This document shows, one piece after another, positions 1 through 7,523 of a DNA stretch of 19,720 nucleotides. Positions within the stretch are counted from its first letter, which is position 1, and the number at the start of each line of letters is the position of its first letter. The DNA is taken from assembly GCA_024998705.1 (NCBI GenBank), contig JACOEF010000151.1:1-19720 (forward strand), read 5' to 3'. Below the pieces are notes generated by a model, which made no database searches, was not told the origin of the DNA, and saw nothing but the letters and a program-made list of their open reading frames with translations. The position numbers and the translations under genes were made by a program. This DNA is from Nitrospira sp. GTDB lineage: Bacteria; Nitrospirota; Nitrospiria; Nitrospirales; Nitrospiraceae.

Positions 1-1
1 A

Positions 2-658
2 CAGGTCGTGGCTCAGGCCACGCGCGACACCGGATTGGCGGGGCTGGTCAACAATGCCGGCATCTCTGTGGCCGGTCCGTTGGAAGTCTTACCGCTGGAT
101 GCGGTGCGGATGCAATTCGAGGTCAATGTCATCGGTGCGCTTGCCGTGACCCAAGCGTTCATCCCCCTGCTGAGGCCGGCTCGCGGTCGCATCGTGAATA
201 TCAGTTCCATCGCCGGGCTGGCGGCCACTCCGTTTCTGGGGGCCTATTGCGGCTCAAAGTTCGCATTGGAAGCCATGAGCGACGCGTTACGGCTGGAGTT
301 GGTGCCCTGGGGTATTTCGGTCTCGTTGGTCGAGCCGGGTGCGATTCAATCTCAAATATGGCAACGTGCCACGATGTCGGCGACACGGACGCTTGGTGGC
401 GTTGCACCCGAGTCGCTCGCACGTTACGCGCACCTGTTGTCCCGTATGCAAGACGTCATGCAGAAAGCGGCGGCGCGCGCGATTCCTGCGGAGGCAGTGG
501 CCCGCGTGGTGGCCGATGCGTTGACCGCCTCACGACCGCGTGCGCGGTATCTCGTCGGCGCGGATGCGCGATTCAGGGCCATGTTGAAATGGATTCTGCC
601 TGACCGGGCACAAGACCGCCTCTTGGCGTGGTTTCTGGGATTGCCCCACCGGGCCTAG
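2..658 (+). CDS. Short-chain dehydrogenase/reductase (SDR), 5' end outside window
   Basis: NAD(P)-dependent oxidoreductase of the classical SDR family; substrate unknown. The reading frame is open to the left edge, so the N-terminal Rossmann TGxxxGxG motif lies outside the window. The visible part carries the NNAG motif (visible residues 17-20), the NISS strand with the catalytic Ser (about 66-69), and the YxxxK catalytic pair (Tyr82, Lys86 in the visible frame). A GTG at position 8 is only an internal codon. The C-terminal part, with hydrophobic FRAMLKW and LLAWFLGLP stretches, resembles the COG0300/COG4221 type of SDR that often acts on lipids or steroid-like ketones, but substrate cannot be read from this. 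The gene ends 50 nt before the Nudix gene and may be cotranscribed with it. The truncation is due to the window edge, not a mutation. Confidence 0.9.
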   Translation, partial: QVVAQATRDTGLAGLVNNAGISVAGPLEVLPLDAVRMQFEVNVIGALAVTQAFIPLLRPARGRIVNISSIAGLAATPFLGAYCGSKFALEAMSDALRLELVPWGISVSLVEPGAIQSQIWQRATMSATRTLGGVAPESLARYAHLLSRMQDVMQKAAARAIPAEAVARVVADALTASRPRARYLVGADARFRAMLKWILPDRAQDRLLAWFLGLPHRA

Positions 659-708
659 ATGGAGTATGTCAGAGCGAATCCTGGTCGTGGTGGGGAGAGG
701 GACGGGTC

Positions 709-1131
709 ATGCCTGAAGCGGGCCTCGTGCGGTCGGCTGGTGGAGTGGTGTTGCGGCAACAGACTGTGTTGCTGATCCGGGTGTCCGACATCAAAGGACG
801 TCCTGTCTGGTCGTTCCCTAAGGGACGGCTCGATGCCGGTGAAACGCCTGCCCAAGCTGCCGTGCGGGAAGTGTTGGAAGAAACCGGCTGGTGGTGCCGG
901 ATCGAGGCCGACCTCCCTACGACCGACTATTGGTTTCAACGGGCAGGGCGGCGGTTTCGCAAGACAGTGGTGTGGTTCCACATGTCGGCGCTCGAGGAGT
1001 CGGGAGTACCGGATGGAGAGGTTGACGAGGTGCAGTGGGTCAGTCGCGAGGATGCGCTGGAGCGCCTCACCTATCCCTCGGACGTGGCGTTGTTGTCTCA
1101 AGCGCTCTCTCAACGGGCTTCTTCCGGGTAA
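709..1131 (+). CDS. Nudix hydrolase
   Basis: A 140-aa Nudix (MutT-like) pyrophosphohydrolase that would cleave a nucleoside diphosphate linked to another moiety, using Mg2+ in the cytoplasm. The full Nudix box is visible: G39-x5-E45-x7-R53-E54-V-L-E57-E58-x-G60-W61, matching GX5EX7REUXEEXGU with Trp in the last position. The fold continues with VWFHMSAL and a C-terminal helix. I chose the ATG at 709 because a GGGGAGAGG purine stretch lies 9-17 nt upstream and the conserved domain starts within ten residues; a GTG at 628 in the same frame would overlap the SDR gene and add 27 residues with no family resemblance. Small stand-alone members with a VWSFPKGRLDAGE segment are close to diadenosine polyphosphate/MutT-type enzymes, but the substrate is uncertain. 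Confidence 0.88.
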   Translation: MPEAGLVRSAGGVVLRQQTVLLIRVSDIKGRPVWSFPKGRLDAGETPAQAAVREVLEETGWWCRIEADLPTTDYWFQRAGRRFRKTVVWFHMSALEESGVPDGEVDEVQWVSREDALERLTYPSDVALLSQALSQRASSG

Positions 1132-1213
1132 CCGCGGTCGTTGCCCGCACCATGGCCTCAGAAGATTCCATCCGGTCGTTCTTCCCGCTGCCTGGAGGCG
1201 CCCCGCGTGACTC

Positions 1214-1232
1214 CCCGCCTTGACAGGGCGGG
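1214..1232. repeat. GC-rich inverted repeat with the -35 box in its loop
   Basis: CCCGCC (1214-1219) and GGCGGG (1227-1232) form a perfect 6-bp inverted repeat with a 7-nt loop TTGACAG that contains the -35 hexamer TTGACA. It is followed by TCCCCTTT, so it could also be a weak terminator for the Nudix gene or an operator for the kinase promoter. Confidence 0.5.
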
Positions 1233-1248
1233 TCCCCTTTACTAGACT
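1220..1248 (+). promoter_or_regulatory. Sigma70-type promoter upstream of the histidine kinase
   Basis: TTGACA (1220-1225), 17-nt spacer, TAGACT (1243-1248). The -35 is perfect and the -10 matches 4 of 6. The predicted start is near 1255, giving a leader of about 135 nt before the kinase start at 1390. No start site has been measured; this rests on motif and spacing. Confidence 0.55.
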
Positions 1249-1389
1249 CGCCTCGAGAGTAACTCTGTGTCTCGCCGTGCAAGGCCGTGTTCTGCAGAGG
1301 CGCGCCCTTCCTCATGATTTGGCTTCTCCGGACGAACGTCCATCAGTGGCGCGTAATTCCGTATTCCCCCATCACCCGAGGGCCCGCCT

Positions 1390-4300
1390 GTGTATAGTCT
1401 GGCTCATTTTTCCCTGTTGGAAATGACCGAATGCTCAGCCGTGTTGCGTCAGCTGGGGGAGCAGTCACATTCTCTGCAGGAGGCGGCGTCGCGCGCGGTG
1501 GACTATCTCTTCAACACCCTGGGCAATGCTGACACAGGGGACCGTGACTGCGTCCTGGTCCGCTGCTTCAAGACGAGCTCCTACAGCCGGTTGGATCCAA
1601 CGACCCAGGAGATGGTGCGCGAAAAGCTGGGGGGGACCGCTCCATCTCCCGATCTCAAGTGTTTCACCCTCATCGCCACGGCGGGTGACGAGCCGGACTG
1701 GAATCGCGTGGAATGCTCTCATCGTTACCGAGTGATTCCGATGGTCAGCGCCGATTTCGTGAAGCAGTTTCCGATGTTTTCACAACTGCTGCACCAATTC
1801 GGTGCGGCGTCCAGTTTCGAGGTGACTCCCGAAGGGGAATGGCTGGTCGATCTGGAGGAGAAGACCTACAACGTTTTTTATGTTCCGGACGCGGTGGGAA
1901 GTACGCATGTGCCGATGCAGAAGGGGTTCGTTCTCAAGTATGGCGTCAAATCGGTCTTGTGTTTCGGCGGGATGTTACCCTCCCGTGATCTGTTCGCGGT
2001 GATCTTGTTTTCACGAACCCCGGTCCCCCGCGAGACGGCGACGCTGTGCAAATCTCTGGCCTTGAGTCTCAAGACGTCTTTGTTGGCCTTCGATGAGACC
2101 GCTCCCCTGGAAACGGGTGTCGAGCCTTCGTCGAGCACCGGGTCTGTGCCCGGCGCGACGGAGCGGCGGCCCCACCTCCGGCACGACTCCCGATTGGCCG
2201 TGGCAGAGCAATTATTGCAGGTATACGAGAACGCGGTCCGGACGCAGTCGGCGGGCATTGCGCAGGCCAAGCAGGCGGTCCGGGAACGGGCGGACGCGCT
2301 TGAGCGATCCGAGCAGGCATTGGATGCGCAGACGAGAATCGTGAACTCCGTGTTGCGCAGCATGGGGGACGGGGTGGTGGTGACGGATGCGGCGGGTGAG
2401 CTGGTCGTGGCCAATCCGGCCGTCGAAAGCATTCTCGGATTTTCTCCCGCGCAGACCCCTCCGATGGCCTGGGCTGAGCGGCATGAGTTTTTTCATGCCG
2501 ACACGGTGACGCCGTTCCAGCCGGCGGCCTGGCCGCTGGGGCGTGCGCTGCAAGGCGAGAATATCGGGTGGCTCGAAGTGTACCTGCGGGCTTCCCCGAG
2601 TTTGCCCGGCCGGTGGATCAGTATTAATGCCAGGCCGATCAAAGATGAGGCCGGTGCGCTGTCCGGAACCGTGCTGGTGTTTCATGACATTACGTGGCTG
2701 AAGCGGGCACAGGATGCATTGTTCGAATCCGAATATCGTTTCCGAAGTTTGGTCGAAGGGGCGCGGGATATCATCTTCACCCTCTCGGCCGACCTCACGA
2801 TCACCTCACTCAATCCGGCCTTTGAGACGGTCACGAACTGGTCCCGTTCACAATGGATGGGAGAACCGCTGGTTGCGCTGCTGCATCCCGATGACGCAGG
2901 GTTTTGTCAGGATGTATTGCAGGCCATTCTTGAGCGCGGTGCGCCGCTCACCTGTTCGATGCAGATCAGCACGAAGCAGGGCGGGTATGTGACGGGAGAG
3001 TTCGTCGGCACGCCGCAGATGCGCCAAGGCCGAGTCATCGGCGTCTTGGGGATCATCCGTGATGTCACCGAACGCCGCCGGATCGAAGATGCGCTGCGGG
3101 TCAGCGAAGAACGGTTGCGCTCCATCGTGCAGTCGACGAAGGACGCCATTGTCCTGGGGAATGCGCTCATGAAAGTGGCGTTCTGGAACAAAGGCGCTGA
3201 GGCGACCTTCGGGCATTCGGCGGAAGATATCATTGGACAGCCTGTCACGACCATCATTCCCGAGCGGTATCACGAAGAATTGGAACGGAACGTTCAGCGG
3301 GTGCGAGTGCTGGAACGGGTGCAATTGACCAGCAAGACGCTGGAAGTCTTTGGTCGACGAAAAGACGGAGGCGAATTTCCGCTTGAGTTGAGTGTGACCT
3401 CCTGGAAGGGGAAATCGGATCTCTTTTTTACGATTATCATGCGCGACATCAGCGAGCGGCGAGCGGCGGAGGAAGAACTGGACCGCCTGCATCACCACAA
3501 TCAAGTCGTGTTGAATTCTGCGGGAGAGGGCATCTACGGGATCGACCGCGACGGGCGACTGACGTTCGTCAATCCGGCGGCCGCGAAAATGTTCGGCTGG
3601 GAGGCACAGCACTTGATCGGACAGTCGTTTGCGATGCTGGTGCACTGCCCCGATGATGCTGAACCGTCCTTCGCTGGACAGGGGAGTCCGATCGCCGAGA
3701 CGATTCGGGCCGGTGAAATTCTGGAAGAGGCGGACAGCCGGTTCTGGCGAAGAGACGGAACCAGTTTTCCAGTGGAATATGTGAGTACCCCGATTCGTGA
3801 GCGAGGGGACATCGTCGGGGCGGTGGTCGTCTTTAAGGACACGACGGATCGGAAACGTGCCGAGGAACAATTGCAGGATTCTCTGCGACGCCTTCGTAAG
3901 CTTTCCGGGCGGATGGAAGGGATTCGTGAAGAGGAACGCGGGCGAATTGCGCGCGAATTGCACGATGAGTTGGGCGTGGGCCTGACGTGCCTGAAGATCG
4001 ATCTGTCCCGTCTGGGCGGGTTGCTGGGGGAACGGCTGGTTCCACGGGATCGTGCCAAGATCGACGACAAAATTCGAGGGATGAAGGAGCAGGTCGATAG
4101 TACCATCACCTCCGTGCAACGGATTGTGGCGGAGCTGCGACCGGGCGTGCTCGACGATCTTGGCCTGGTTGCGGCCATCGAATGGCAGTGCCGTGATTTT
4201 CAACGTCGCACCGGCATTCCCTGTCACTGCACGGTCAGCCATGAAGATTTGCGGGTGGCCCCTGAGCATGCCACCGCCGTGTTTCGAATTTGTCAGGAGG

Positions 4301-4545
4301 CGTTGACTAATGTGACCCGGCATGCCAAGGCGACGGAGGTGCAGGTGCGTTTGGAGGATCAAGGCGTGGGATTGTTGTTGCAGGTCAACGACAACGGGTG
4401 CGGAATTCCGCCTGATCGGCTTGCCGACGCCAGATCCTTTGGTTTGTTGGGGATGCGCGAGCGCGCCGGATTGCTTGGCGGAGACGTGCAGATCGAGACG
4501 AGGGAAGGTGCCGGCACGACGATCGTGCTGCAATTGCCTCGATAA
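1390..4545 (+). CDS. Soluble multi-PAS sensor histidine kinase, NarL-partner (HisKA_3) type
   Basis: A 1051-aa cytoplasmic sensor kinase with no transmembrane segment. Order: a GAF-like N-terminal domain (about 13-240; the YNVFYVPDAVGS, SVLCFGG and FAVILFSR stretches recur at the N-terminus of multi-PAS kinases), a coiled coil (about 265-315), four PAS/PAC units (about 315-440, 445-560, 575-690, 697-820), a HisKA_3 dimerisation domain with phospho-acceptor His858 in RELHDELG, and HATPase_c (N box near 970-980, G1 DNGCG from Asp1001, G2 GLLGMRERA from 1018). It should sense a cytoplasmic signal and phosphorylate the adjacent response regulator, 16 nt downstream. The GTG at 1390 has GAGGG 7 nt upstream; ATG 1423 is the alternative, removing 11 residues. 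Oddity: in HisKA_3 proteins the residue four after the HD Asp is usually Gln (DxxxQ, phosphatase role); here it is Val863. No PAS cofactor ligand was recognised, so the signal is unknown. Confidence 0.93.
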   Translation: MYSLAHFSLLEMTECSAVLRQLGEQSHSLQEAASRAVDYLFNTLGNADTGDRDCVLVRCFKTSSYSRLDPTTQEMVREKLGGTAPSPDLKCFTLIATAGDEPDWNRVECSHRYRVIPMVSADFVKQFPMFSQLLHQFGAASSFEVTPEGEWLVDLEEKTYNVFYVPDAVGSTHVPMQKGFVLKYGVKSVLCFGGMLPSRDLFAVILFSRTPVPRETATLCKSLALSLKTSLLAFDETAPLETGVEPSSSTGSVPGATERRPHLRHDSRLAVAEQLLQVYENAVRTQSAGIAQAKQAVRERADALERSEQALDAQTRIVNSVLRSMGDGVVVTDAAGELVVANPAVESILGFSPAQTPPMAWAERHEFFHADTVTPFQPAAWPLGRALQGENIGWLEVYLRASPSLPGRWISINARPIKDEAGALSGTVLVFHDITWLKRAQDALFESEYRFRSLVEGARDIIFTLSADLTITSLNPAFETVTNWSRSQWMGEPLVALLHPDDAGFCQDVLQAILERGAPLTCSMQISTKQGGYVTGEFVGTPQMRQGRVIGVLGIIRDVTERRRIEDALRVSEERLRSIVQSTKDAIVLGNALMKVAFWNKGAEATFGHSAEDIIGQPVTTIIPERYHEELERNVQRVRVLERVQLTSKTLEVFGRRKDGGEFPLELSVTSWKGKSDLFFTIIMRDISERRAAEEELDRLHHHNQVVLNSAGEGIYGIDRDGRLTFVNPAAAKMFGWEAQHLIGQSFAMLVHCPDDAEPSFAGQGSPIAETIRAGEILEEADSRFWRRDGTSFPVEYVSTPIRERGDIVGAVVVFKDTTDRKRAEEQLQDSLRRLRKLSGRMEGIREEERGRIARELHDELGVGLTCLKIDLSRLGGLLGERLVPRDRAKIDDKIRGMKEQVDSTITSVQRIVAELRPGVLDDLGLVAAIEWQCRDFQRRTGIPCHCTVSHEDLRVAPEHATAVFRICQEALTNVTRHAKATEVQVRLEDQGVGLLLQVNDNGCGIPPDRLADARSFGLLGMRERAGLLGGDVQIETREGAGTTIVLQLPR

Positions 4546-4561
4546 CAGAGAGGACCAGCAC

Positions 4562-5224
4562 ATGATGGAGGGTACTATGCGAACAACAGGAACCGTGCGA
4601 ATTCTCCTCGTGGATGACCATCCGTCCTTTCGCCGTGGTGTGAAGGATATTTTGGAAGAAGGCTTCGAAGGCGCCACGATGGCCGAGTGTGGAAACGCGC
4701 AGGAGATGCTCGACCACGTGCGTGAGCGGTCCTACGATCTTGTTGTCATGGACATCAGCATGCCGGGACGCAGTGGTCCCGAGGTGCTGAAGGAACTCAA
4801 GCAACTGGCGCCGACGTTGCCGGTCTTGATTCTGAGTATGCACCCGGAGGACCAATATGCGAGTCGTATGTTCAAGGCCGGCGCCGCAGGGTATCTCACC
4901 AAGGCCAGCGCGCCGGAAGAATTGGTGCACGCATCGAAAAAGGTGATGGCCGGTGGCCAATACGTCAGCGCTTCAGTGGGAGAAGCCCTGGCGCTGACAG
5001 TCAGGACGGGTATCGACAAGTTGGCGCATGAACGGCTGTCGGATCGGGAGTACGAAGTATTGTGCTTGATCGCATCCGGGAAAACGGTCAGCGATATTGC
5101 CGAAAGCATTCACCTGAGCGTCACGACCATCAGTACGTATCGGGCGAGAATTTTGGACAAAATGAATCTCAAGAACAATGCGGAGTTAACGCGATATGCC
5201 CTGCAACATGGATTGGTCGTCTGA
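4562..5224 (+). CDS. NarL/LuxR-family response regulator
   Basis: A 220-aa response regulator and DNA-binding transcription factor, expected partner of the upstream HisKA_3 kinase. The receiver domain (about 14-130) has the acidic pair in LLVDDH, the phospho-acceptor Asp64 in VVMDISMPG, and the Lys in YLTKAS. The C-terminal LuxR-type HTH (about 155-215) starts LSDREYEVL and includes the recognition-helix region SVTTISTYRARI. All residues for phosphorylation are present, unlike the two receiver-like proteins further downstream. Start choice: ATG 4562 has GAGAGGA 7 nt upstream; ATG 4577, five codons later, has GGAGG at 5-nt spacing and is equally good. The gene follows the kinase stop by 16 nt, so they form a two-gene operon. 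Target promoters are not known. Confidence 0.93.
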   Translation: MMEGTMRTTGTVRILLVDDHPSFRRGVKDILEEGFEGATMAECGNAQEMLDHVRERSYDLVVMDISMPGRSGPEVLKELKQLAPTLPVLILSMHPEDQYASRMFKAGAAGYLTKASAPEELVHASKKVMAGGQYVSASVGEALALTVRTGIDKLAHERLSDREYEVLCLIASGKTVSDIAESIHLSVTTISTYRARILDKMNLKNNAELTRYALQHGLVV

Positions 5225-5347
5225 TCGCATGCCGACAGACTGTTCGATGTAGTTGTAACTATGACGAATTGGTGCTGTCTATTTGTGACGCATAAATGGC
5301 ACCCCTACCTTTAGCGTCAGGTTCTCTCCGGGCCTATCCTCAGGCTC

Positions 5348-5590
5348 ATGCATAATCCCTGGATATCCCCGACGACGACATTGCTCGAGGTCTTTGAGGC
5401 AGTGCAAAGAAACGGGATGGCTGAGCGATCGTGTATCGATCGTCGCACCGGCTCGTTTCGGCCTGGTTGGCCCAGTATCTTGACCAAGTTGACTGCGGCG
5501 GAAATCGCCATGTTGCAGGACTTGAGCTGGTGGGGGCATCACATGGAGCATCGATTGACACAACTCACCGACGTTCGACGCACGAGTTAG
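5348..5590 (+). CDS. Small hypothetical protein (80 aa), uncertain
   Basis: An 80-aa open frame from ATG 5348 in the gap between the response regulator and the receiver-like gene. I do not recognise the family. Codon third positions are GC-rich like the neighbours, and the C-terminal half (TAAEIAMLQDLSWWGHHMEH) looks like an amphipathic helix with a Trp pair. Against it: no good ribosome binding site (only CAGG about 4 nt upstream) and no obvious promoter. The same frame is closed by a TAG at about 5312, so it is not an extension of the response regulator. It could be a real small signalling accessory protein or chance; the case is about even. Confidence 0.4.
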   Translation: MHNPWISPTTTLLEVFEAVQRNGMAERSCIDRRTGSFRPGWPSILTKLTAAEIAMLQDLSWWGHHMEHRLTQLTDVRRTS

Positions 5591-5614
5591 GCCGATGAAC
5601 GCGTGGAGGGAATG

Positions 5615-6004
5615 ATGGTGCGATCGGTTAGGGGCAACAGGCCGCGAATGCCGAGACGACCGACGGTCGCCGTGGTGTATGAAGACGTGACGAACGGGTA
5701 TAAATGCGCGGATTGGTTTGCGCTGCACGGGTATCAGGCCACCATGACCTCGGCCGTTCATCATTTGGAGCATAATCTGAAAGAGCTTCGGCCGGATGTA
5801 ATCGTAGTGAGATTGTCCTCTGCCTCGACCCCTCTTCAGAGTCCCCTGTCCAGTCTCAAAGAGACCTGCCCGCAAGTGCCCATCATCGCAATGGTAGATC
5901 GAACGGCGGACCGCTGGAGCGAGTCGTTTCCAGACTTGGCTAAGGCGTTCGGTACGGATGTGTTTCTGTGTGACTCCTTGGATCCTCCGGCGCCGCTCGC
6001 GTAG
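5615..6004 (+). CDS. Stand-alone degenerate receiver-like protein
   Basis: A 129-aa protein whose strand/helix pattern resembles a CheY-like receiver: strand 1 TVAVVYEDV with acidic residues Glu23/Asp24, strand 3 RPDVIVVRL, strand 4 PIIAMVD, strand 5 DVFLCD. The position where the phospho-acceptor Asp should be, at the end of strand 3, is Arg66, and the conserved Lys-Pro after strand 5 is absent, so it should not be phosphorylated in the normal way. It has no output domain. The start at ATG 5615 is chosen because GGAGG (5605-5609) lies 5 nt upstream; ATG 5612 and GTG 5603 are in frame but badly spaced. It lies 106 nt before the sigma54 activator gene, which also has a degenerate receiver. Possible roles are a phosphorylation-independent protein-interaction module; the receiver assignment itself is by pattern only. 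Confidence 0.7.
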   Translation: MVRSVRGNRPRMPRRPTVAVVYEDVTNGYKCADWFALHGYQATMTSAVHHLEHNLKELRPDVIVVRLSSASTPLQSPLSSLKETCPQVPIIAMVDRTADRWSESFPDLAKAFGTDVFLCDSLDPPAPLA

Positions 6005-6023
6005 TACGCCTCCACGCCTGATT

Positions 6024-6032
6024 TGCTAAGAC
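6024..6032 (+). promoter_or_regulatory. Possible extended -10 promoter before the sigma54 activator
   Basis: TGC-TAAGAC (6024-6032) resembles an extended -10 element and would start transcription near 6039, 72 nt before the GTG start at 6111. No -35 box is visible at the right spacing. The 11-mer ATTTGCTAAGA that contains it recurs at 7631 in another intergenic region. A 6-bp inverted repeat CGAGGG/CCCTCG (6056-6061/6071-6076) lies in the predicted leader. Confidence 0.3.
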
Positions 6033-6110
6033 ATCGCGTCGCGTAGACCGTGGGCCGAGGGGCTTTTGATCCCTCGCTCTCCGGCCTCACCAGCTGAAAG
6101 GAGCCGAATC

Positions 6111-7523
6111 GTGGCGAAACCCAAAGTATTCATTCTGGAAGATGATCCGTCAATCGCGGCTGCCGTGCGCTCATCGCTCGAGGACGAATTTGAACTGGTC
6201 GCCTCCGAGTGGAATCCGGCGGCGGTGTTACAGATTCACGAACAGATGCCGCTGGTGACTCTCCTGGCCTTGGAATCGTCGTCGAATTCCGTCGCCGAGG
6301 GTTATGTGCGAGTCTTGCAGGAATTGCGGCAGACCGGACATGGCGGAAAAGTGATCGCCTACACGGAGAGCACGGAGCGAAGTCTTGCGGTTCGCGCCAT
6401 TCAGCATGGCGCCTATGACGTGTTGTCCAAGCCGCTGGACATGAGCCTCCTGCGGCAGATTATTCGGCGGGCGGCGCGCGTCGCCGATTTGGAACGAGAT
6501 GGCTTGGGCGTCACGGAAGGGGCAGGTCATGATGAATTCAGCGGCATGCTCGGCACTAGTCCCAGCATCCATCGGATCTTTGATGCGATCCGCAAGGTTT
6601 CGACCAATGATGCGCCTATTTTGATCACCGGTGACAGCGGGACCGGCAAAGAGCTGACGGCGCGCGCGATCCATGGTCGGGGACTACGGCGGCAGGGGCC
6701 GTTTATTCCGATCAATTGCGGAGCGATTCCGGAAAGTCTGTTGGAGTCGGAGCTGTTCGGCTATGAGCGGGGAGCGTTCACGGGAGCCGTGGGGCAGAAG
6801 AAGGGCAAGGTTGAATTCGCTCAGGGAGGAACGCTCTTCCTCGACGAGGTCGGCGAACTGCCCAATGCCCTGCAAGTGAAGCTGCTGCGGTTTCTTCAAG
6901 ATCACACATTTGAACGGGTGGGCGGGCATCAAGCGATCGAAATGAATGTCCGCATCATTGCGGCCACGAACGTGAATCTCAAGGAAGCGATTGAAAAAGG
7001 CACGTTCCGCGAAGATCTCTATTATCGGCTCGGCGTCGTGCACATCAATCTGCCTCCTCTGCGAGAGCGCGGCGAAGATATTGCCTTGATGGCCATGGCC
7101 TTCCTCCGCCAGGCCGCGGCTCACTACAATAAGTCGCTCGAGGGATTCACTCGCGAAGCGCTGGAGGCGATGCGGGCCTATCCCTGGACCGGCAATGTGA
7201 GTGAGTTGTCCAACAGGATCGGGCGCGCGGTCGTCAGGGCGGAGGGAGCACACGTCACTCCGATGGATTTGGATATCGCGCACTCGACGGTGCCCGGAGA
7301 CGACGGTTCGATTTCCTTCAAAGTCAATCAACAGCGGATCGAAACCGATCTGATCATGAAGGCGTTTACCTTGTCGCAAGGGAACTTGAGCCGGGCCGCG
7401 CAGGAACTGGGTATCAGTCGATCGACCTTGTATCGACGGCTGCGCCAATATGGGATGGATCGAACGCTTGATGCGCGGCGCGTGCTCGGGCTATCCCCGC
7501 GAGCGTCGATGACCGAACATTAA
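6111..7523 (+). CDS. NtrC-type sigma54 activator with degenerate receiver domain
   Basis: A 470-aa bacterial enhancer-binding protein that would remodel sigma54-RNA polymerase using ATP. Receiver-like domain 1-125: the acidic pair Asp11/Asp12 and Lys107 (SKPLD) are kept, but the strand-3 segment PLVTLLALES (47-56) has no Asp at the phosphorylation site. AAA+ domain about 145-390: Walker A GDSGTGKE (174-181), sigma54-contact loop GAFTGA (221-226, intact), Walker B FLDEVG (Asp245/Glu246). C-terminal Fis-type HTH about 413-448 (NLSRAAQELGISRSTLYRRL). The receiver's EGYVRVLQEL and AIQHGAYDVLSKPLD segments recall PEP-CTERM-associated PrsR regulators, a weak resemblance. GTG 6111 is chosen because AAAGGAG sits 7 nt upstream; earlier in-frame codons lack family similarity. 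Activity is probably set by protein partners, ligand or expression level rather than by phosphorylation. Confidence 0.93.
   Translation: MAKPKVFILEDDPSIAAAVRSSLEDEFELVASEWNPAAVLQIHEQMPLVTLLALESSSNSVAEGYVRVLQELRQTGHGGKVIAYTESTERSLAVRAIQHGAYDVLSKPLDMSLLRQIIRRAARVADLERDGLGVTEGAGHDEFSGMLGTSPSIHRIFDAIRKVSTNDAPILITGDSGTGKELTARAIHGRGLRRQGPFIPINCGAIPESLLESELFGYERGAFTGAVGQKKGKVEFAQGGTLFLDEVGELPNALQVKLLRFLQDHTFERVGGHQAIEMNVRIIAATNVNLKEAIEKGTFREDLYYRLGVVHINLPPLRERGEDIALMAMAFLRQAAAHYNKSLEGFTREALEAMRAYPWTGNVSELSNRIGRAVVRAEGAHVTPMDLDIAHSTVPGDDGSISFKVNQQRIETDLIMKAFTLSQGNLSRAAQELGISRSTLYRRLRQYGMDRTLDARRVLGLSPRASMTEH

Noticed and set aside
2-658. SDR fragment as a pseudogene
   Set aside because: The missing N-terminus is explained by the window edge; the visible frame is intact.
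2848-4677. Long open frame on the minus strand (609 codons) opposite the kinase
   Set aside because: It is antisense to a gene with clear PAS, HisKA_3 and HATPase motifs; its product is low-complexity and His/Arg/Pro rich with no recognisable domain, as expected from a GC-rich shadow frame.
5296-5313. TGGCACCCCTACCTTTAG as a sigma54 promoter
   Set aside because: The -24 half fits, but the -12 position is TT rather than the invariant GC at 10-nt spacing.
5279-5875. 198-codon minus-strand frame covering the small ORFs at 5348-5875
   Set aside because: No ribosome binding site or family pattern, and it is antisense to the receiver-like gene, which has a good Shine-Dalgarno.
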